Of a stretch of 41,399 nucleotides of DNA, positions 9,817-20,903 are shown piece after piece; position 1 is the first letter of the stretch; each line of letters begins with the position of its first letter. The translations under genes and the position numbers were made by a program. This stretch comes from Chromera velia (Eukaryota; Sar; Chromeraceae): the NCBI GenBank assembly GCA_018398765.1, contig JAHBMJ010004682.1, forward strand, positions 2,501-43,899, in the 5' to 3' direction. A model generated the notes under the pieces. That model did not search any database and was not told the origin of the DNA. It saw nothing but the letters and a program-made list of their open reading frames with translations.

Positions 9817-10176
9817 CAGACTCGGTACGTATGGGCGCTGCTCTTTTTTGCAGTCTGAAGACTGCGGCCGCAACGAAGATACAAAGACCTACCTCTAGAG
9901 GTCCTGGAGTTGAAAAAAGCCTGGGGCCTAGAACAAACATCTCCCAAATGAGACTAACGACCTGCAAAGAGCAGAGAAGGGGGGAAGGGGTAAGCAACAC
10001 ACGCAAAAGGAGACGGCAGTTTTTTGCCTTACCGAGAACAGACCGGTCAGTCGCTCAGCAACTCCAATGGCCAGGTTGCAACTATACAAGAACACTTACA
10101 GACATCGTACAAAGCCTTCTGCATGCACTAAAAAGGCTCATCTCTGCAAACAAGATTTTTTCAATTCCCTCACTGG
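9817..10176. other. Spacer between minisatellite and hairpin, no gene seen
   Basis: Contains the palindromes GCAGTCTGAAGACTGC (9850-9865) and ACCTCTAGAGGT (near 9893). Frames that cross it run on into the inverted repeat and look artefactual. Confidence 0.5.
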
Positions 10177-10355
10177 GAGGGGGGGGTAGACCCTCTTGCA
10201 AGGGTATGAAACGACCCAGTTTTGTACCCCTGGTGGAGGGGGGAGGTCCAACCTGCTCTGCAGGTTTGCGTCCAAAGGAGTGTTCGGACCCCTGCTTTCC
10301 ACCAGGGGTACAAAACTTGGTCGTTTCATACCCCTGCGAGAGGGTCCACCCCCCC
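10177..10355. repeat. GC-rich interrupted palindrome (70-bp arms)
   Basis: Left arm 10177-10249 and right arm 10286-10355 are near-perfect reverse complements. Each contains GGGTATGAAACGACC and GTTTTGTACCCCTGGTGGA in the matching orientation. The loop carries a smaller perfect hairpin, ACCTGC-TCT-GCAGGT. Because of the symmetry, both strands encode almost the same peptide here, which explains the opposed open frames of about 200 codons. It could be a foldback remnant or a strong structured RNA if transcribed. Confidence 0.8.
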
Positions 10356-10897
10356 TTGTTGCTGTGGAACGATATAAAACGAACTGACCTGATTGAGCGA
10401 TCCAAACCAGTCCGGCAACCCTTTTAGTTGTCGAACAACTCCTTTGCACCGAGGCAACCACTCCCACGAGCAACCAGAGGTGTCCAGCCAACACAGATAC
10501 CAGAGGGGGACAATACTCTAGAATCTGTAACCCCTCCAAAAATGAGGTTCTAGAATAATAAGCTGAACATGATTTCATCATTGTTAAGCCTTCCAATACA
10601 ATCCAATGGAACGCTTGACAACGAGATTTTATGGATAGAGGCCCATTCTGTTGATCCGACTTTCTGAGTGGAGGAGAACTTTCTGAAGACTTGACTGAGA
10701 ATTTTTCAGATTGGCATTTTGATGGGTCAGCGCGCAGCTGGGAAGTGCTTTTTGGCCTTGGTAGCCGGCTGGGCCCTGGCCCGCAATGCATAGCTTGCCT
10801 TCCAAGGCCGTTATATGGTTGGCCAATCTAAAATCGGCTCCCAAAATCGGCTTTCCGTCGAATGTTTCAAATCGATCAGAGCACGACCTAGTGCCGC
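10356..10897. other. Spacer, no gene seen
   Basis: The minus-strand open frame crossing it continues into the palindrome and has no recognisable domain. No repeat shared with the rest of the window was found. Confidence 0.4.
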
Positions 10898-12564
10898 TGC
10901 TTTGTCCCTCCTATCCAGCCACCTTATGGCATCCAGACAGAAGGTAAAACAAGGATAAGAACCTTAGGACGATCTAGAGAAAGAACGTGAGCAACACTAA
11001 CTCAAACAATACTTTACAGGAGGTTTGGCTCTATATCAGTTTAATGTAACGCGGTGGCGGGTCATACAGATATACATGGACCAATTAGAACCCGCCGCCA
11101 GACCTTTACTGGCTCAAACATTTTAAGGGAAAAAGGAACAGCCCTCTGTTTCCTTTTCCTTCCTGGACTCAAAACAACGACCCTAGGAGACGTTAGTTCG
11201 CCTTTCTAGACTCTCTCTAGCTGCTTGGTATAGAAAAAACGACTCCTAGACTCACAGGGAGTCCAAAGAACGGACGTCTGAGGTCTAACACCTGAAGAAG
11301 CCAAAGTGGCCTTCCTGGACTCAGAAGTTCAGAAAAGGCTGTGGTACATCAATGATAATAAAATGTATACCAACACGCTCTATCTGGTCCAGGTAAGTTA
11401 GTTCTAACAGGAGATAAGGAATGGTTGATGCACTGTGGACTTCAACTGACAAGTCTGCTCATGAACAGAAAGATACACTCCAGATGGCGCCCTATGTCAA
11501 ATTGTCGGAAGGGCTTTTTCCTTCTTGAGCACTTCAAACCTGCAGCCATCGTATAAAGGTACTGCCTAACACTCATATGCTCTTGTCTGGAGGGAAAGAG
11601 TAGGACAGAACCACTTACCGGGGGAGCTGGAGGTCGATTAATACCCCTGACACACCAATTCTCCACAACAGGAAGACAAAACAATCTCGCCTTCCCACAA
11701 CCAGCAGACTCACCAGAAACTTATCCCACTGGCCTGGAAGGATGACAACAGATACAGGGCATTGGGCAAAATTGCTGGGGATCGATTCTGCGGCCTCCTG
11801 GTAGAAAGAAGGAATATTGCTTTGGAGGCCTGGGAGGTACTTTCCTGACTGGTCCAGACTGGAGCTACCAGACACGCCAAAGCAGATCAACTGTGTTACA
11901 AGACTTCACCCTGACATAGAGGCAAGCTGTCTAGTACTAGGGGAGCAAAATTGTGCCAGTTTGACCATCGGTACTGCTCTACACAACAAGGTAGACAGGA
12001 AGGGACGAGAGGATAAAATGACCTTTCTCTGTGTATTGGTGTGCTTTTTGAGCATTCTAAGCATAATTTCGGGATTTTGAGAGTGGCCCCGGAAAGTTTT
12101 GGCCCAAATTCTTGCACCAACGTACTCAGCGGCCTCTGAGGACCAATTTGGTGCCTTTTTAGGCCCTGGGCGCCGCCGGAATCGCGCGGACCGGCTTAAC
12201 CAGCTAATTAGTCCATGCACATCTGTATAACCACCTTCCGCGTTGCGAAGCTCTAGCACGATCTGGGATTCCGATCAGCTGGGTTCATTCTATTATGCAC
12301 GGTTTCTGCTTATTCCTCTCTCTGGAGCTGTGTCTATATAGAACTGTGTCGAACAGGCATCAGACTCAAACGATCGATGCTATTAATATCCGTTGCTCAA
12401 GTGACATGTTGCATGCCTGAAGGCAAAGGTCAGACTCGACTTTGATCGACGCGCGCGACACGTACAAAGCAAAGCACGGCAGCGGAATGTGGCGCGACAT
12501 GCGGGCTCACGCAGTCACGGCGCATGCGAAGGCTTAAAGAGCGGCGCCATAGGGTAGGACTCCA
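10898..12564 (+). repeat. Repeat R copy 1, interrupted by a TIR element
   Basis: 10898-11044 and 12248-12564 together align with the continuous 462-bp copy at 15636-16097. Matching blocks include CCAGCCACCTTATGGC, GCAACACTAACTCAAACAA, GAACTGTGTCGAACAGGC and CGATCGACGCGCGCGACACG-like sequence. The intervening 11045-12247 is absent from copy 2. Confidence 0.85.
11045..12247. mobile_element. 1.2-kb non-autonomous TIR transposon inserted in repeat R
   Basis: Terminal inverted repeats of about 44 bp: the left end starts TGTAACGCGG and includes ATACAGATATACATGGACC; the reverse-complemented right end starts CGCAACGCGG and includes ATACAGATGTGCATGGACT. Both then reach AATTAG. Compared with the uninterrupted copy of the repeat, the flanks are TTTAA and AAGCTC, so at most an AA dinucleotide is duplicated. 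The interior has no recognisable transposase. It is probably a MITE-like or deletion derivative; the superfamily is not assigned. Confidence 0.8.
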
Positions 12565-15500
12565 TAGATCCCCCCCGGCTATGGATAGGAAAATCGCGTC
12601 CTCGCGATCAGCCAAACACATCCGAGCATGCGCGGAAAGGAAAAAAGAGGCGAACAAAAGAGCATGATCAACCAGACGTAATACAAACGCATGTAAGCAA
12701 TAGAACACTTCAAAGCATGTAGTCGAAGGAATGAAATCGTGAGTAAGCTCATTCTGATAAATCCTCGCTCTTCAAACTCTTACGTAGTTCCACTGTTTCG
12801 TTTTTCTCTTGTTTCTCTTTCACGCTGCCTTAAAGTTGGTTTCCCTTGAAGCAAGATAGAAAAACAAAGCGCCTCCCATACCTCCATCGCCTCAAAACAA
12901 AGACGCAGATCGAACACCACCAACGACAAAGTGATCGAAAAGAAAAAGACGGAACCGGTGGAAGGAAAGAGATAGCCAACTCCATTTCCCAACTTTATTT
13001 CACCATCTCTCACTCTCTCTCTCTTTCTCAGACCAGCCTGCTGGAAAGAAGCAGACGACAGACAGATTAGTACACGTATAACAGATCTCTTCGTGGTTCT
13101 TTTTTTTTTTTTGAATACAAGTAGATGGATAGACCGAGGGACTAACAAAGCACGAAGAGACAAAGAAACCAGAAAGCGGCAGTAGAAAGCCTCACACACG
13201 TACGTACATCCACATCTCTTCCTTCGCTCTCTTCTATCTCATCTCCTTCCCAAAGTCTGCATGCGTGTCTCTTCGCTTGTTGTCACCAACACTGTAGATC
13301 GACCTAACACAACGGATACAGACCAGGCAAGCAACCGAAAGAACCGGGGATACAAGAGAAAGAGACATAGTAAACCTTGTATCTCGATGTGAGGGGAGAG
13401 ACGGACACAAAGTGACAGAGGCAGGGAAGGGCAAATCAAGACAACAGACATCAATGAATGAACGGCCGTGAACGGCACCCGGTCAGACCTATTCGAGGGA
13501 GACGCCTGGCGGTACACCACCTGGCCCCACACAGATGTTTGCGCAGAGACGGCTGGCTCCACCAAGGCCCCCATCAACTCCCGTGCTGCAAGGGGGAGAG
13601 GCGATACCCACAAAATCCAGAGGGCCTCTAAAGCACCGGCATCCCCCTGCAGGGAAAAGAATCTCTGATGCAGAAGGGACAAAGAGACATACATGGGCTA
13701 TCGCCTCGTTTTTTTTTTTTCTTCTTCTTCTTTTCTCATTGTAACAGACATCTCTTTCTTTTTCCTTCAAGATTCGTTCTTTCTTTGCTCCTCCTCTTCT
13801 CATTTTTCCTCGGCCTCTTCCAGTCTCTTTCCCTCAAAGGAAGAAACTAGAGATAACCCGAAACGTTTCAAAGCAGCAGAAGGAAACGAGAAGGAGACAA
13901 CGAATAAAGGCGCCCCCTCGTGTGCTCGTGCTCTCAGCCATACGAGGGGTCTGACTCCCAAGCCACGCGTAAAGCAAAGCCAAGAGAAGCCGAGAGAGAA
14001 GGAAGGTCACTCTTCCAAAAGGAGTCCCAGAAGTTCCAAATGCGCAGCACATGCGGCGCTCGACTTATCGTTCTCGCAGTCTGTCTCTTTGACGCTCACC
14101 TTCGTAATGAGCTCAATCCCCCCCCAAGTTCAGTACAGGGGTGCAAGGGCGGTCACAAGCAGTCGCGGGCATGCGCAGGCATAAGCATATGGCGGCGACA
14201 ATCAGGCAGTCTTCTGCCTGTGTCTCATATGTAGCTGACGTAGAGATAGGCAATCAACTTCGAGTTCTCGTTGACAAAAGGGCTTGGCCGTCTTGTTGAG
14301 CACAAACACATTTTACGCATGTCAGTAGCTGCATAAAGGGAGGGAGGGAAGGGACCGGACACATTGCAGACTGCCCTGCTGGTCTCTTTTTATCTTGTCT
14401 CTTCTTTCTATCTTGTTTCATCCCCTTGTTGCTCCTTTCAACACATGAACTCTCAACTCCGAATAAAAGACGCTCCAGTCACACTCAGTCGCTAGTACTT
14501 CGCATGCTCTCGGCCAGCCTCGATTCGATTTGCCCCCCCCCACCCCGAAGCAACCCCCCTCTCCCCCTCTTTCCCCCCCTTTTTCCCTCCCCTTCCCTTC
14601 CCTTTTGTCCCCCGCTTTCACCCCTTTCCTCCATGACCCGCTTTGCCCTTCCCGATCCCTATTAAAAATTTTGCCGGCGCCGGCAAGAGACAAGGCGGCA
14701 GCTGCCGTGTGCCCTACTCTATCTCTCCGTAGGTCTGCCGCGACCCTTCTGCCTCTCTTACTGTCGAGGGCAGGCTCGATGTCATTTTGTACCCCTTCTT
14801 TACTTCCCCCTCCTTCCTACTCCAGGCTTGCCACGTCGGGGTCCCAGAGCAGAAGGCCTTCCCGGGCTGGCACACCGGCCGTCACTGCGTTGTTCCATGT
14901 GGTACGCCGCCACCTGTTCCTTCTGTCTGTTTAACATGCATGCAGAGTCTCACGCACCCGATTGAACGGCCACTCATCGAACGATCCATACGATAGCCAG
15001 ACAGCTAGAAGCGACAAGCTCACTCTTGGAAGAAAACGGCAGCATCGCAGATATATGGAGAGATGAAGGGCGTCTTTCTGTGTTTGCACACTGTTGAAGG
15101 ACCAGTCCAGACAGACCCAGACACGCTGGAGGTGTTTGTGGGCCACGAAGGTGGTCAGCCTTGCGCAGACAAGCAAGCAACCAACAGCAAAGACAAGTGA
15201 AGGTGATCAGCCGACACTCGTCCGGAAGATAGAGACAGTTACAGAATGAAAAGGCATAGAAAAAGCATTCTACTGGCCATTTGGATTGCGATCTGCTCGT
15301 AGGCGGCATTCTCAATGAAATCAGGCTTCTCAAAGTCCTGAGCAACACCAAGCAACGTCTCTACCATCGGCTTTGGCGACCTCCAACGATCTTTAGGCTC
15401 TCCATCCAAGGACAAAGGCAAAGTCCAGGATCCGACTCGAAAGGGGATCTCCGAAACAGGGCTCCAGGCTGCTTGGGACACAAGGGGACGCTGAATTCCC

Positions 15501-15635
15501 CTACTGATGGTCTTTGCCTGACCGTGCCCATATCGTTGCAATCGGCTTTCTACTGTTGCACAAAAGGACAGATCTGCTCCTCATTACAGAAGGTACACGA
15601 GAATCGACACTCATCGAGCTTGGCGTTCACCACAA
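12565..15635. other. 3.1-kb stretch without a defensible gene
   Basis: Pyrimidine- and purine-rich tracts dominate (12980-13030, 13705-13830, 14525-14640). Several minus-strand acceptor-like CTGCAG or TTTCCAG sites occur, notably near 13652 and 13045, so fragments of a minus-strand gene or its UTRs are possible. No frame longer than about 165 codons exists and none has a recognisable domain. A perfect 16-bp palindrome, TTGCCGGCGCCGGCAA, lies at 14671-14686. Confidence 0.45.
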
Positions 15636-16097
15636 TGCTTTATCCCTCCTGTCCAGCCACCTTATGGCGTCCAGACAGGAGGTAAAGCAAGGATAAGAAC
15701 CTTAGGAAGATCTAAAGAAAGAATATGAGCAACACTAACTCAAACAACACTTTACAGGAGGTTTGGCTCTATATTACTTTAAGCTCTAGCGCAATCTAGG
15801 ATTCCAATCAGCTAGGTTCATTCTATCATGCACAGTTTCTGCTTATTCCTTTCTCTGGAGCTGTGTCTATATAGAACTGTGTCGAACAGGCATCAGACTC
15901 AAACGATCGATGCTATTAATATCCGTTGCTCAAGTGACATGTTACATGCCTGAAGGCAAAGGTCAGACTCGACTTTGATCGACGCGCGCGACACGTACAA
16001 AGCAAAGCACGGCGGCGGAATGTGGCGCGGCATGCGGGCTTACGCAGTCATGGCGTATATGAAGGCTCAAAGGGCGGCGCCACAGGGTAGGACTCCA
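15636..16097 (+). repeat. Repeat R copy 2 (uninterrupted)
   Basis: Starts with a hairpin (15636-15689: TGCTTTA and CCTCCTGTC paired with GACAGGAGG and TAAAGCA) and ends GGTAGGACTCCAC. It preserves the empty site for the TIR element near 15778-15786 (CTTTAAGCTC). It is non-coding as far as can be seen. Confidence 0.85.
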
Positions 16098-18445
16098 CAC
16101 CGCCTCTTTCCCATCATACAGACTTGCTCTCCAGCGATGAAAGTAGGCTTTATCGAAAGCCTAGAGGATTGGCTTCTTTGCTTTTTCTTGAGTTTATGAC
16201 ATTCACTCTAGTGGTTGTCCTGAGAGGGCAATTTTAATCTTCCATCACGAACGACACGGCCCGTCTCCACGCAAAAGGGGCCTACAAAGTTGCCCCAGTA
16301 AAGCTTCTATTGAATCCTTTCCATGTGTGCGCTCTAACAAGCTCTAGATGAGGAGCTGGAAAGGCTTTCTAGATGAGAGAGCTAGCTCTAGGTGGCCAAA
16401 AGGTGAGCCACTTTATGAATTTTTGCATATCTGTGCTGCAAGTCAGACTGAGCCTTTCTCGGAGGACCGTTTATCGGTGCTTGGGTTTCGTAAGGAAGCA
16501 TTATGACTGGTAATCTCGGGTGATTTGAAGTTGTAGGAGTGAGGCGCAGCTCTTGTTTGCATAAGAATTTGGAAGCAGGGCTCCTGGGTGGATTAAGACC
16601 CAGTAGCCTGTGCCGGGCCTCACCCAGAAATTTAAAAACAAGAATACTATGATGGCCGGTCGTGGGTAAGGCCCTCTGGCTAGAGGTTATAGATCGATCA
16701 GGCTTTTAGAAGCGAAACATTCACCTCTTGCACGGTTATAGTGCTCAACATTTGTTTAGTTGAACTGCTTTCTGTGGGTGTCAAATCGGCAGATCTGTTT
16801 GTAGACATTCATTCTTACCTTTCATGGGGGTTGCCCGCTGTGTGCTCCCTCCTTACATCAGTGTGCGGATTCGGCGTATTCCATTAGAAGTAAAAGTTAG
16901 CTTGTTTATGCATTACACTGCACATTGTCATATACCTGCAGAGTCTGCAATCACTCCCCGACATATAAACACACTATAACTCTTTCATCTCACTCATATC
17001 CAACAATTTCCAACATACACACCATAAACCCATTAAACCTTATCTTTAAAACAGAGTGGACTCCAAAGTAGGACTTAGTGGAATTCAAAGTGACTTTTAA
17101 ATTTACTATATTCTAGCTTCATTATAAAGTAAAACTAGGTTGCTTAAAGCAATCTAGAGCATTTTAAAGCATTTAAAATCGTTACTCCTGTGCAAATCTG
17201 CTCAAATATGCTCAAAAGACTGGTTGATTAGCTAGAGTGCATGGTAGGAAAAATTATGATCACCGCGGCACGTAGAAGTTAGTGAATGTTACCTGCAAAG
17301 AAATATACAGGCATAACACTAATAGATACGCTCAAAAGCAACGTTTAGCGCCGCCAATCAACTACAAAGAATTGCTTTTTTTGCAAGGGAAACAGTGCAG
17401 GAAAGAGGGCTTCACAGCTAGGCTGGTCAGACCGGACAGGAGGCGGTCAGTAGGGGTTAGACACTAGGGTTGGACAGGATTCTGAAGAACAGAGCACAGA
17501 GACAACATAATGCTATTCACAAAGAACTCACACTACACGGCGCAAAACCTTGCAACTCATTCTGCGTATGTCAATGAGAAACTGTAAAAAAGAAGGACAG
17601 GTCCGTAGGTAGATCCAGATGTTTAGAGGGAGACTAGTACAGAGTGTCACAAATGAAAAAGGATGAACGAGTAAGGAACACTTGCGTCGGGATAGTATGG
17701 ACCGCTTTTAAGGACTGACACACACAGAGCAAGTAGAAAACATTCAAATGCATGAAAGCTGAGTGATTGTTCTGGGTGGAAAAATGTTTGGCACGACTGA
17801 GAGCTGTGCAAAGCTTCAGAAGAGGCGGTCAGAAAATGGAGGCTTCAGCAGACTCTCCATCAACCCTCTCTCAGTGACCTCCCTTGTACGTTTCTATCAA
17901 GCTCCTAGCAGAACAAAGAAGCTAGATGCTAAGCAAATCATCATGCAAAGCAAGAGAGCGAGCCGCGCTTCCTTAACTGACCTGCAGGTGTCCTCAAGTC
18001 TCCGTCCACCAACACCTGCAAACACGGAGGGACAAACGTTCACGCTTTGTGCAGTCAAAGAAGCACTTCTGTCTAGCTTATTCTGCACGCACAAGGTCCC
18101 AAGGAAAAGACCAAGAGCCTAAGAAGCAGCGGGTCTGGACAGGCTGACCTGGAGGTTGACTTCGGGGCTCCCAAGACTGTGACCTGCAAGGAAAGAGTAA
18201 GGAGAGCGATGAGGGCAACAGTACTTTAACACCTAGATAAGGCCGGCAGCCCTTCCTTGCTTGAACAGGAGGAGCAGCAGCAAGCAGAAAGACGTTGGAA
18301 ACAAGACTAAGACGGCTGGTGTCCACTGGACCTACCTCTAAGCTCCACTTCGTGCCGACCAAAGATGTCCCAGCAACTGTTGTTACAGCCGTCTCCTCCA
18401 GAGCCCCGAAAGTACACTCCCGAAAAAAAAGTCAAAACCGAGAAA
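16098..18445. other. 2.3-kb stretch without a defensible gene
   Basis: Part is AT-rich (about 16900-17280). The longest plus-strand frame (17763-18122, 119 codons) has no recognised domain and its start is not supported by any splice or promoter signal. No tRNA-like or SINE-like promoter boxes could be established. Confidence 0.4.
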
Positions 18446-18498
18446 ACGCTATGTCAGACATCTTCTGAAACCATCAGAAGACATCTGACAGAGCGCTT
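18446..18498. repeat. Hairpin A, stem about 23 bp
   Basis: Left arm 18446-18468 (ACGCTATGTCAGACATC...) pairs with right arm 18474-18496 (...GACATCTGACAGAGCGC) with few mismatches, a five-base loop, and a short T-run after the right arm. It lies about 0.5 kb downstream of the 3' end of the minus-strand gene at 18984-20472. Confidence 0.75.
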
Positions 18499-18538
18499 TT
18501 TGTGATAACATTTCTGTGGGAAAAGTGTGTTTGCTCAG

Positions 18539-18566
18539 AGGTTCAAAACTCCGCAGTTTTGAACCT
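18539..18566. repeat. Hairpin B, perfect 12-bp stem
   Basis: AGGTTCAAAACT, loop CCGC, AGTTTTGAACCT. Its stem is a variant of hairpin C with two compensatory base-pair changes. Confidence 0.85.
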
Positions 18567-18749
18567 GTGGACCTTCAAGATGGATAAGAGACTTCAGACC
18601 TGATTATTGGCCGATAGAGGCAAAGTCGGCTGCGTGCGTCGAAGGGGCAGGGTGCCGCCACCCCCTCTGGCCCCGTGGCGGTGCCTTCCAGACCCACGAT
18701 AAGCCCATGTCTGGACCTGGCGGCGGGGGGGTTTGACCCCCCTTGCCCA

Positions 18750-18777
18750 AGGTTCAGAAGTGCGGACTTCTGAACCT
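18750..18777. repeat. Hairpin C, perfect 12-bp stem
   Basis: AGGTTCAGAAGT, loop GCGG, ACTTCTGAACCT. Compared with hairpin B, an A-T pair has become G-C and a C-G pair has become G-C, and pairing is kept throughout. Confidence 0.85.
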
Positions 18778-18902
18778 CGGGGGGGGGGGTGTCCGACCCA
18801 ACTCGAGGTTCCTAACCCAAAACAGTCTCAGAAGGTGATGCCCCCACCCCTTTCCTGTGACGCCCCCCCTCGACCCCTTCTATTTCCTTCTCCTGCTTGC
18901 TG

Positions 18903-19045
18903 CTGCTGCTCAGCCCCCCCTACGGGCTGCTGCTGATCAGCCCCCCCTACTGGCTGCTGCTGCTCAGCCCCCCCTACTGGCTGCTACTGATCAGCCCCCC
19001 CTGCTGGCTGCTGCTGATCAGCCCCTCCTGCTAGCTGCTGTTGAT
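18903..19045 (-). repeat. 27-bp coding repeat (nine-residue QQQPxGGAD unit)
   Basis: About five copies with an exact 27-bp spacing (CAGCCCC blocks at 18911, 18938, 18965, 18992 and 19019 on the plus strand). On the minus strand they encode QQQPAGGAD-like units at the C-terminus of the gene at 18984-20472. The repeat and its reading frame continue past that gene's TAG stop. Confidence 0.9.
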
Positions 19046-20472
19046 AAGGGTTTAGGGGGAGGGCGCCTGGAGGGAAGATCGGAAGGTTAGGGGGAAGATC
19101 GGGAGGAAACCATGCCTGCAGTGCTGGCACTTTGCTCTTCACATACACATTCCAGAAGGGGGGCTGTTTGGACAGCTTTCCCATCAAGTAGTCGTAGAGC
19201 GCCTTGACATGAATCCGGTTTGCAGGATGCAGTACTCCTCCTATCTCCTTCCGGTTTATCTTTGCCTTGATGGCACGTTGCATGCTGTTCCAGGCCTTCT
19301 TTGTGGGTTTGTTCTTTGTATCTTCGACTTCCCACATCTCCAAAAACTTGTAGGTCTGATTCCCTCGCCCGTCTCTGCCTACGTGTGAGTTCCACAGAGC
19401 CAGGTATACTTCTATAACAGCACGCCTATCCTGGTTGTTGAGCATCAGAGAGACGGAGTTTAACCCCGCCGATCCAACGGCAGCCGCCAAAATCCTGTTA
19501 TGCGCAGAGAAGATCAGCATCTGCACGCACAGAGATTGAAGGCAGGGTAAAAGGAGGTGACAGGAGGAGAGAGGAATTGAAAGCAGGGTACGTGAAAGGA
19601 GATGGTAGGAGGAGAGAGGAATTGAAAGCAGCTAGTGTGAAAGGAGGTGATATTGCACGACGACTGACCGTAAGCCAAGCCCTTTCCCAGAAAGTGATGG
19701 AGCAAAAAATTTCTCCCGTCTCTCCCGTATGACGAAGACTGTCGTCCTCCTTTATGTGTTGATGCTCGATGATCTCTTGCATGAGCCGCCTGTTAAAGGC
19801 CCCCTTATCCGTCTGGTTACACCTCTCTGCATATACACAAAGAAAAAAGAAATACATTGACACACGCCCAATCAGATCAGAACAGGGAAAATCGTTCTAA
19901 CTGACAGACCTGTCAGAGTTGCCATCCGGAACCATTCTGCATCCAAGAGATCCCCCAGTTTAAAAACCCTCAGTGACACTGCAGAGGCTGAAGACTGCGG
20001 ATTTAACACCTGCACACAGGAGGGGAGGGGAGCGGAGGGGAGGGTCGGAATTAATTGAAACCCAACATTTGTCTCAAGCGGAATGCTTTTGTTGAAACTC
20101 ACTGACCTGGGGTTGTGCTTGAAGTTGTAGTTGAGCTCTACTTCTGTCTTTGGCTTCTTGCTTGTACTGGTCAAGTATCATTTTGACTGCACTCTTTGCA
20201 CCTGCAGAATGTTTTGCATAAAAATTGGGGTCTGCTTTAAAGAACTCTTCGACCTCTGACGACAGAGTCTCCTGAACCATTCTACAAAAAATGGAAACAA
20301 CATCGAGATGGCCAGTCGATTCTGGGAGGATGGCTTTATATTGACTAGTATTCTGTAACACAATAACCTGCTCTCGGATCAGGTCAGAAAATTCGGTTCC
20401 ATCATCCTGTTCTTCGGCCATATCCAGACACGCAGCTAATTTCGATCGAAACAGAGTTGCTACTGCTTCCAT
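18984..20472 (-). CDS. Unrecognised four-exon gene, C-terminal QQQPAGGAD repeats
   Basis: Exons 20472-20107, 20009-19910, 19826-19669 and 19520-18984 use GT-AG junctions (donors GTCAGT, GTCTGT, GTCAGT; acceptors ending TGCAG). Their phases agree throughout, giving 386 residues. ATG 20472 is the first Met, but an acceptor-like TTTTCCAG lies just upstream, so exon 1 may be internal. Exon 1 is mostly helical and acidic; exon 4 is rich in basic and aromatic residues (WNSHVGRDGRG, WEVEDTKNKPTKKAWNSMQ) and could bind nucleic acid, but no known domain was recognised. The C-terminus enters a nine-residue repeat and stops at a TAG that replaces a CAG of the repeat unit; the frame would continue 51 codons to TGA 18828-18830. 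There is no signal peptide or membrane segment. The function is unknown. Confidence 0.65.
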
Positions 20473-20623
20473 GATGCCCTCTGGAAAATGGAAAGAAACG
20501 GAGTAGAGAGAGAAGAAGAGGTGACTCTAAGCTTTATACACATGCAGCGAGGTCTTGCGTCTCTGTCGATCTTTGTCTCTAGTATATACGATATCCTCTA
20601 TTCATTGAAGACGTCCACTTACC

Positions 20624-20881
20624 TTTTGGAACACGTGTGTCCTACATTTTGGAACGGTTCATCAAAACAAAATGGAGCACATTGCAGATCGGAGCAGATG
20701 GCTAGGTGTTCCAAAGTGTAGACCATGCTATTTTAGAACATGTTCCATTGTGTTTTGGAACAGGTCCTTGCAACACTTTGGCGCATGCATGCAATATTTT
20801 GGAACATGTGTCCCAATGCGTGCGCGCATTTCAGAACAACATTCTGACATTTTGGCACATGTTCCGATCTGATTTGGGGCC
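20624..20881 (+). repeat. Degenerate array of TTTTGGAACATGT-like motifs
   Basis: Related motifs start near 20624, 20647, 20667, 20731, 20753, 20776, 20797, 20828, 20849 and 20871. The best copies read TTTTGGAACATGTGTCC and TTTTGGCACATGTTCC. Spacing varies from about 20 to 60 bases. The array lies just upstream of the minus-strand gene's first confirmed exon, so it is either promoter or intron sequence. Confidence 0.6.
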
Positions 20882-20903
20882 TGGGTAGCGCATTAATCCA
20901 TTA

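Noticed and set aside
9831..10791. Opposed open frames of about 200 codons on both strands
   Set aside because: They overlap because of the 10177-10355 palindrome; composition and lack of domain argue against a protein.
16650..16710. Possible tRNA-derived SINE promoter boxes
   Set aside because: AGGTTATAGATCGATC only loosely resembles a B box and no A box at proper spacing could be defended.
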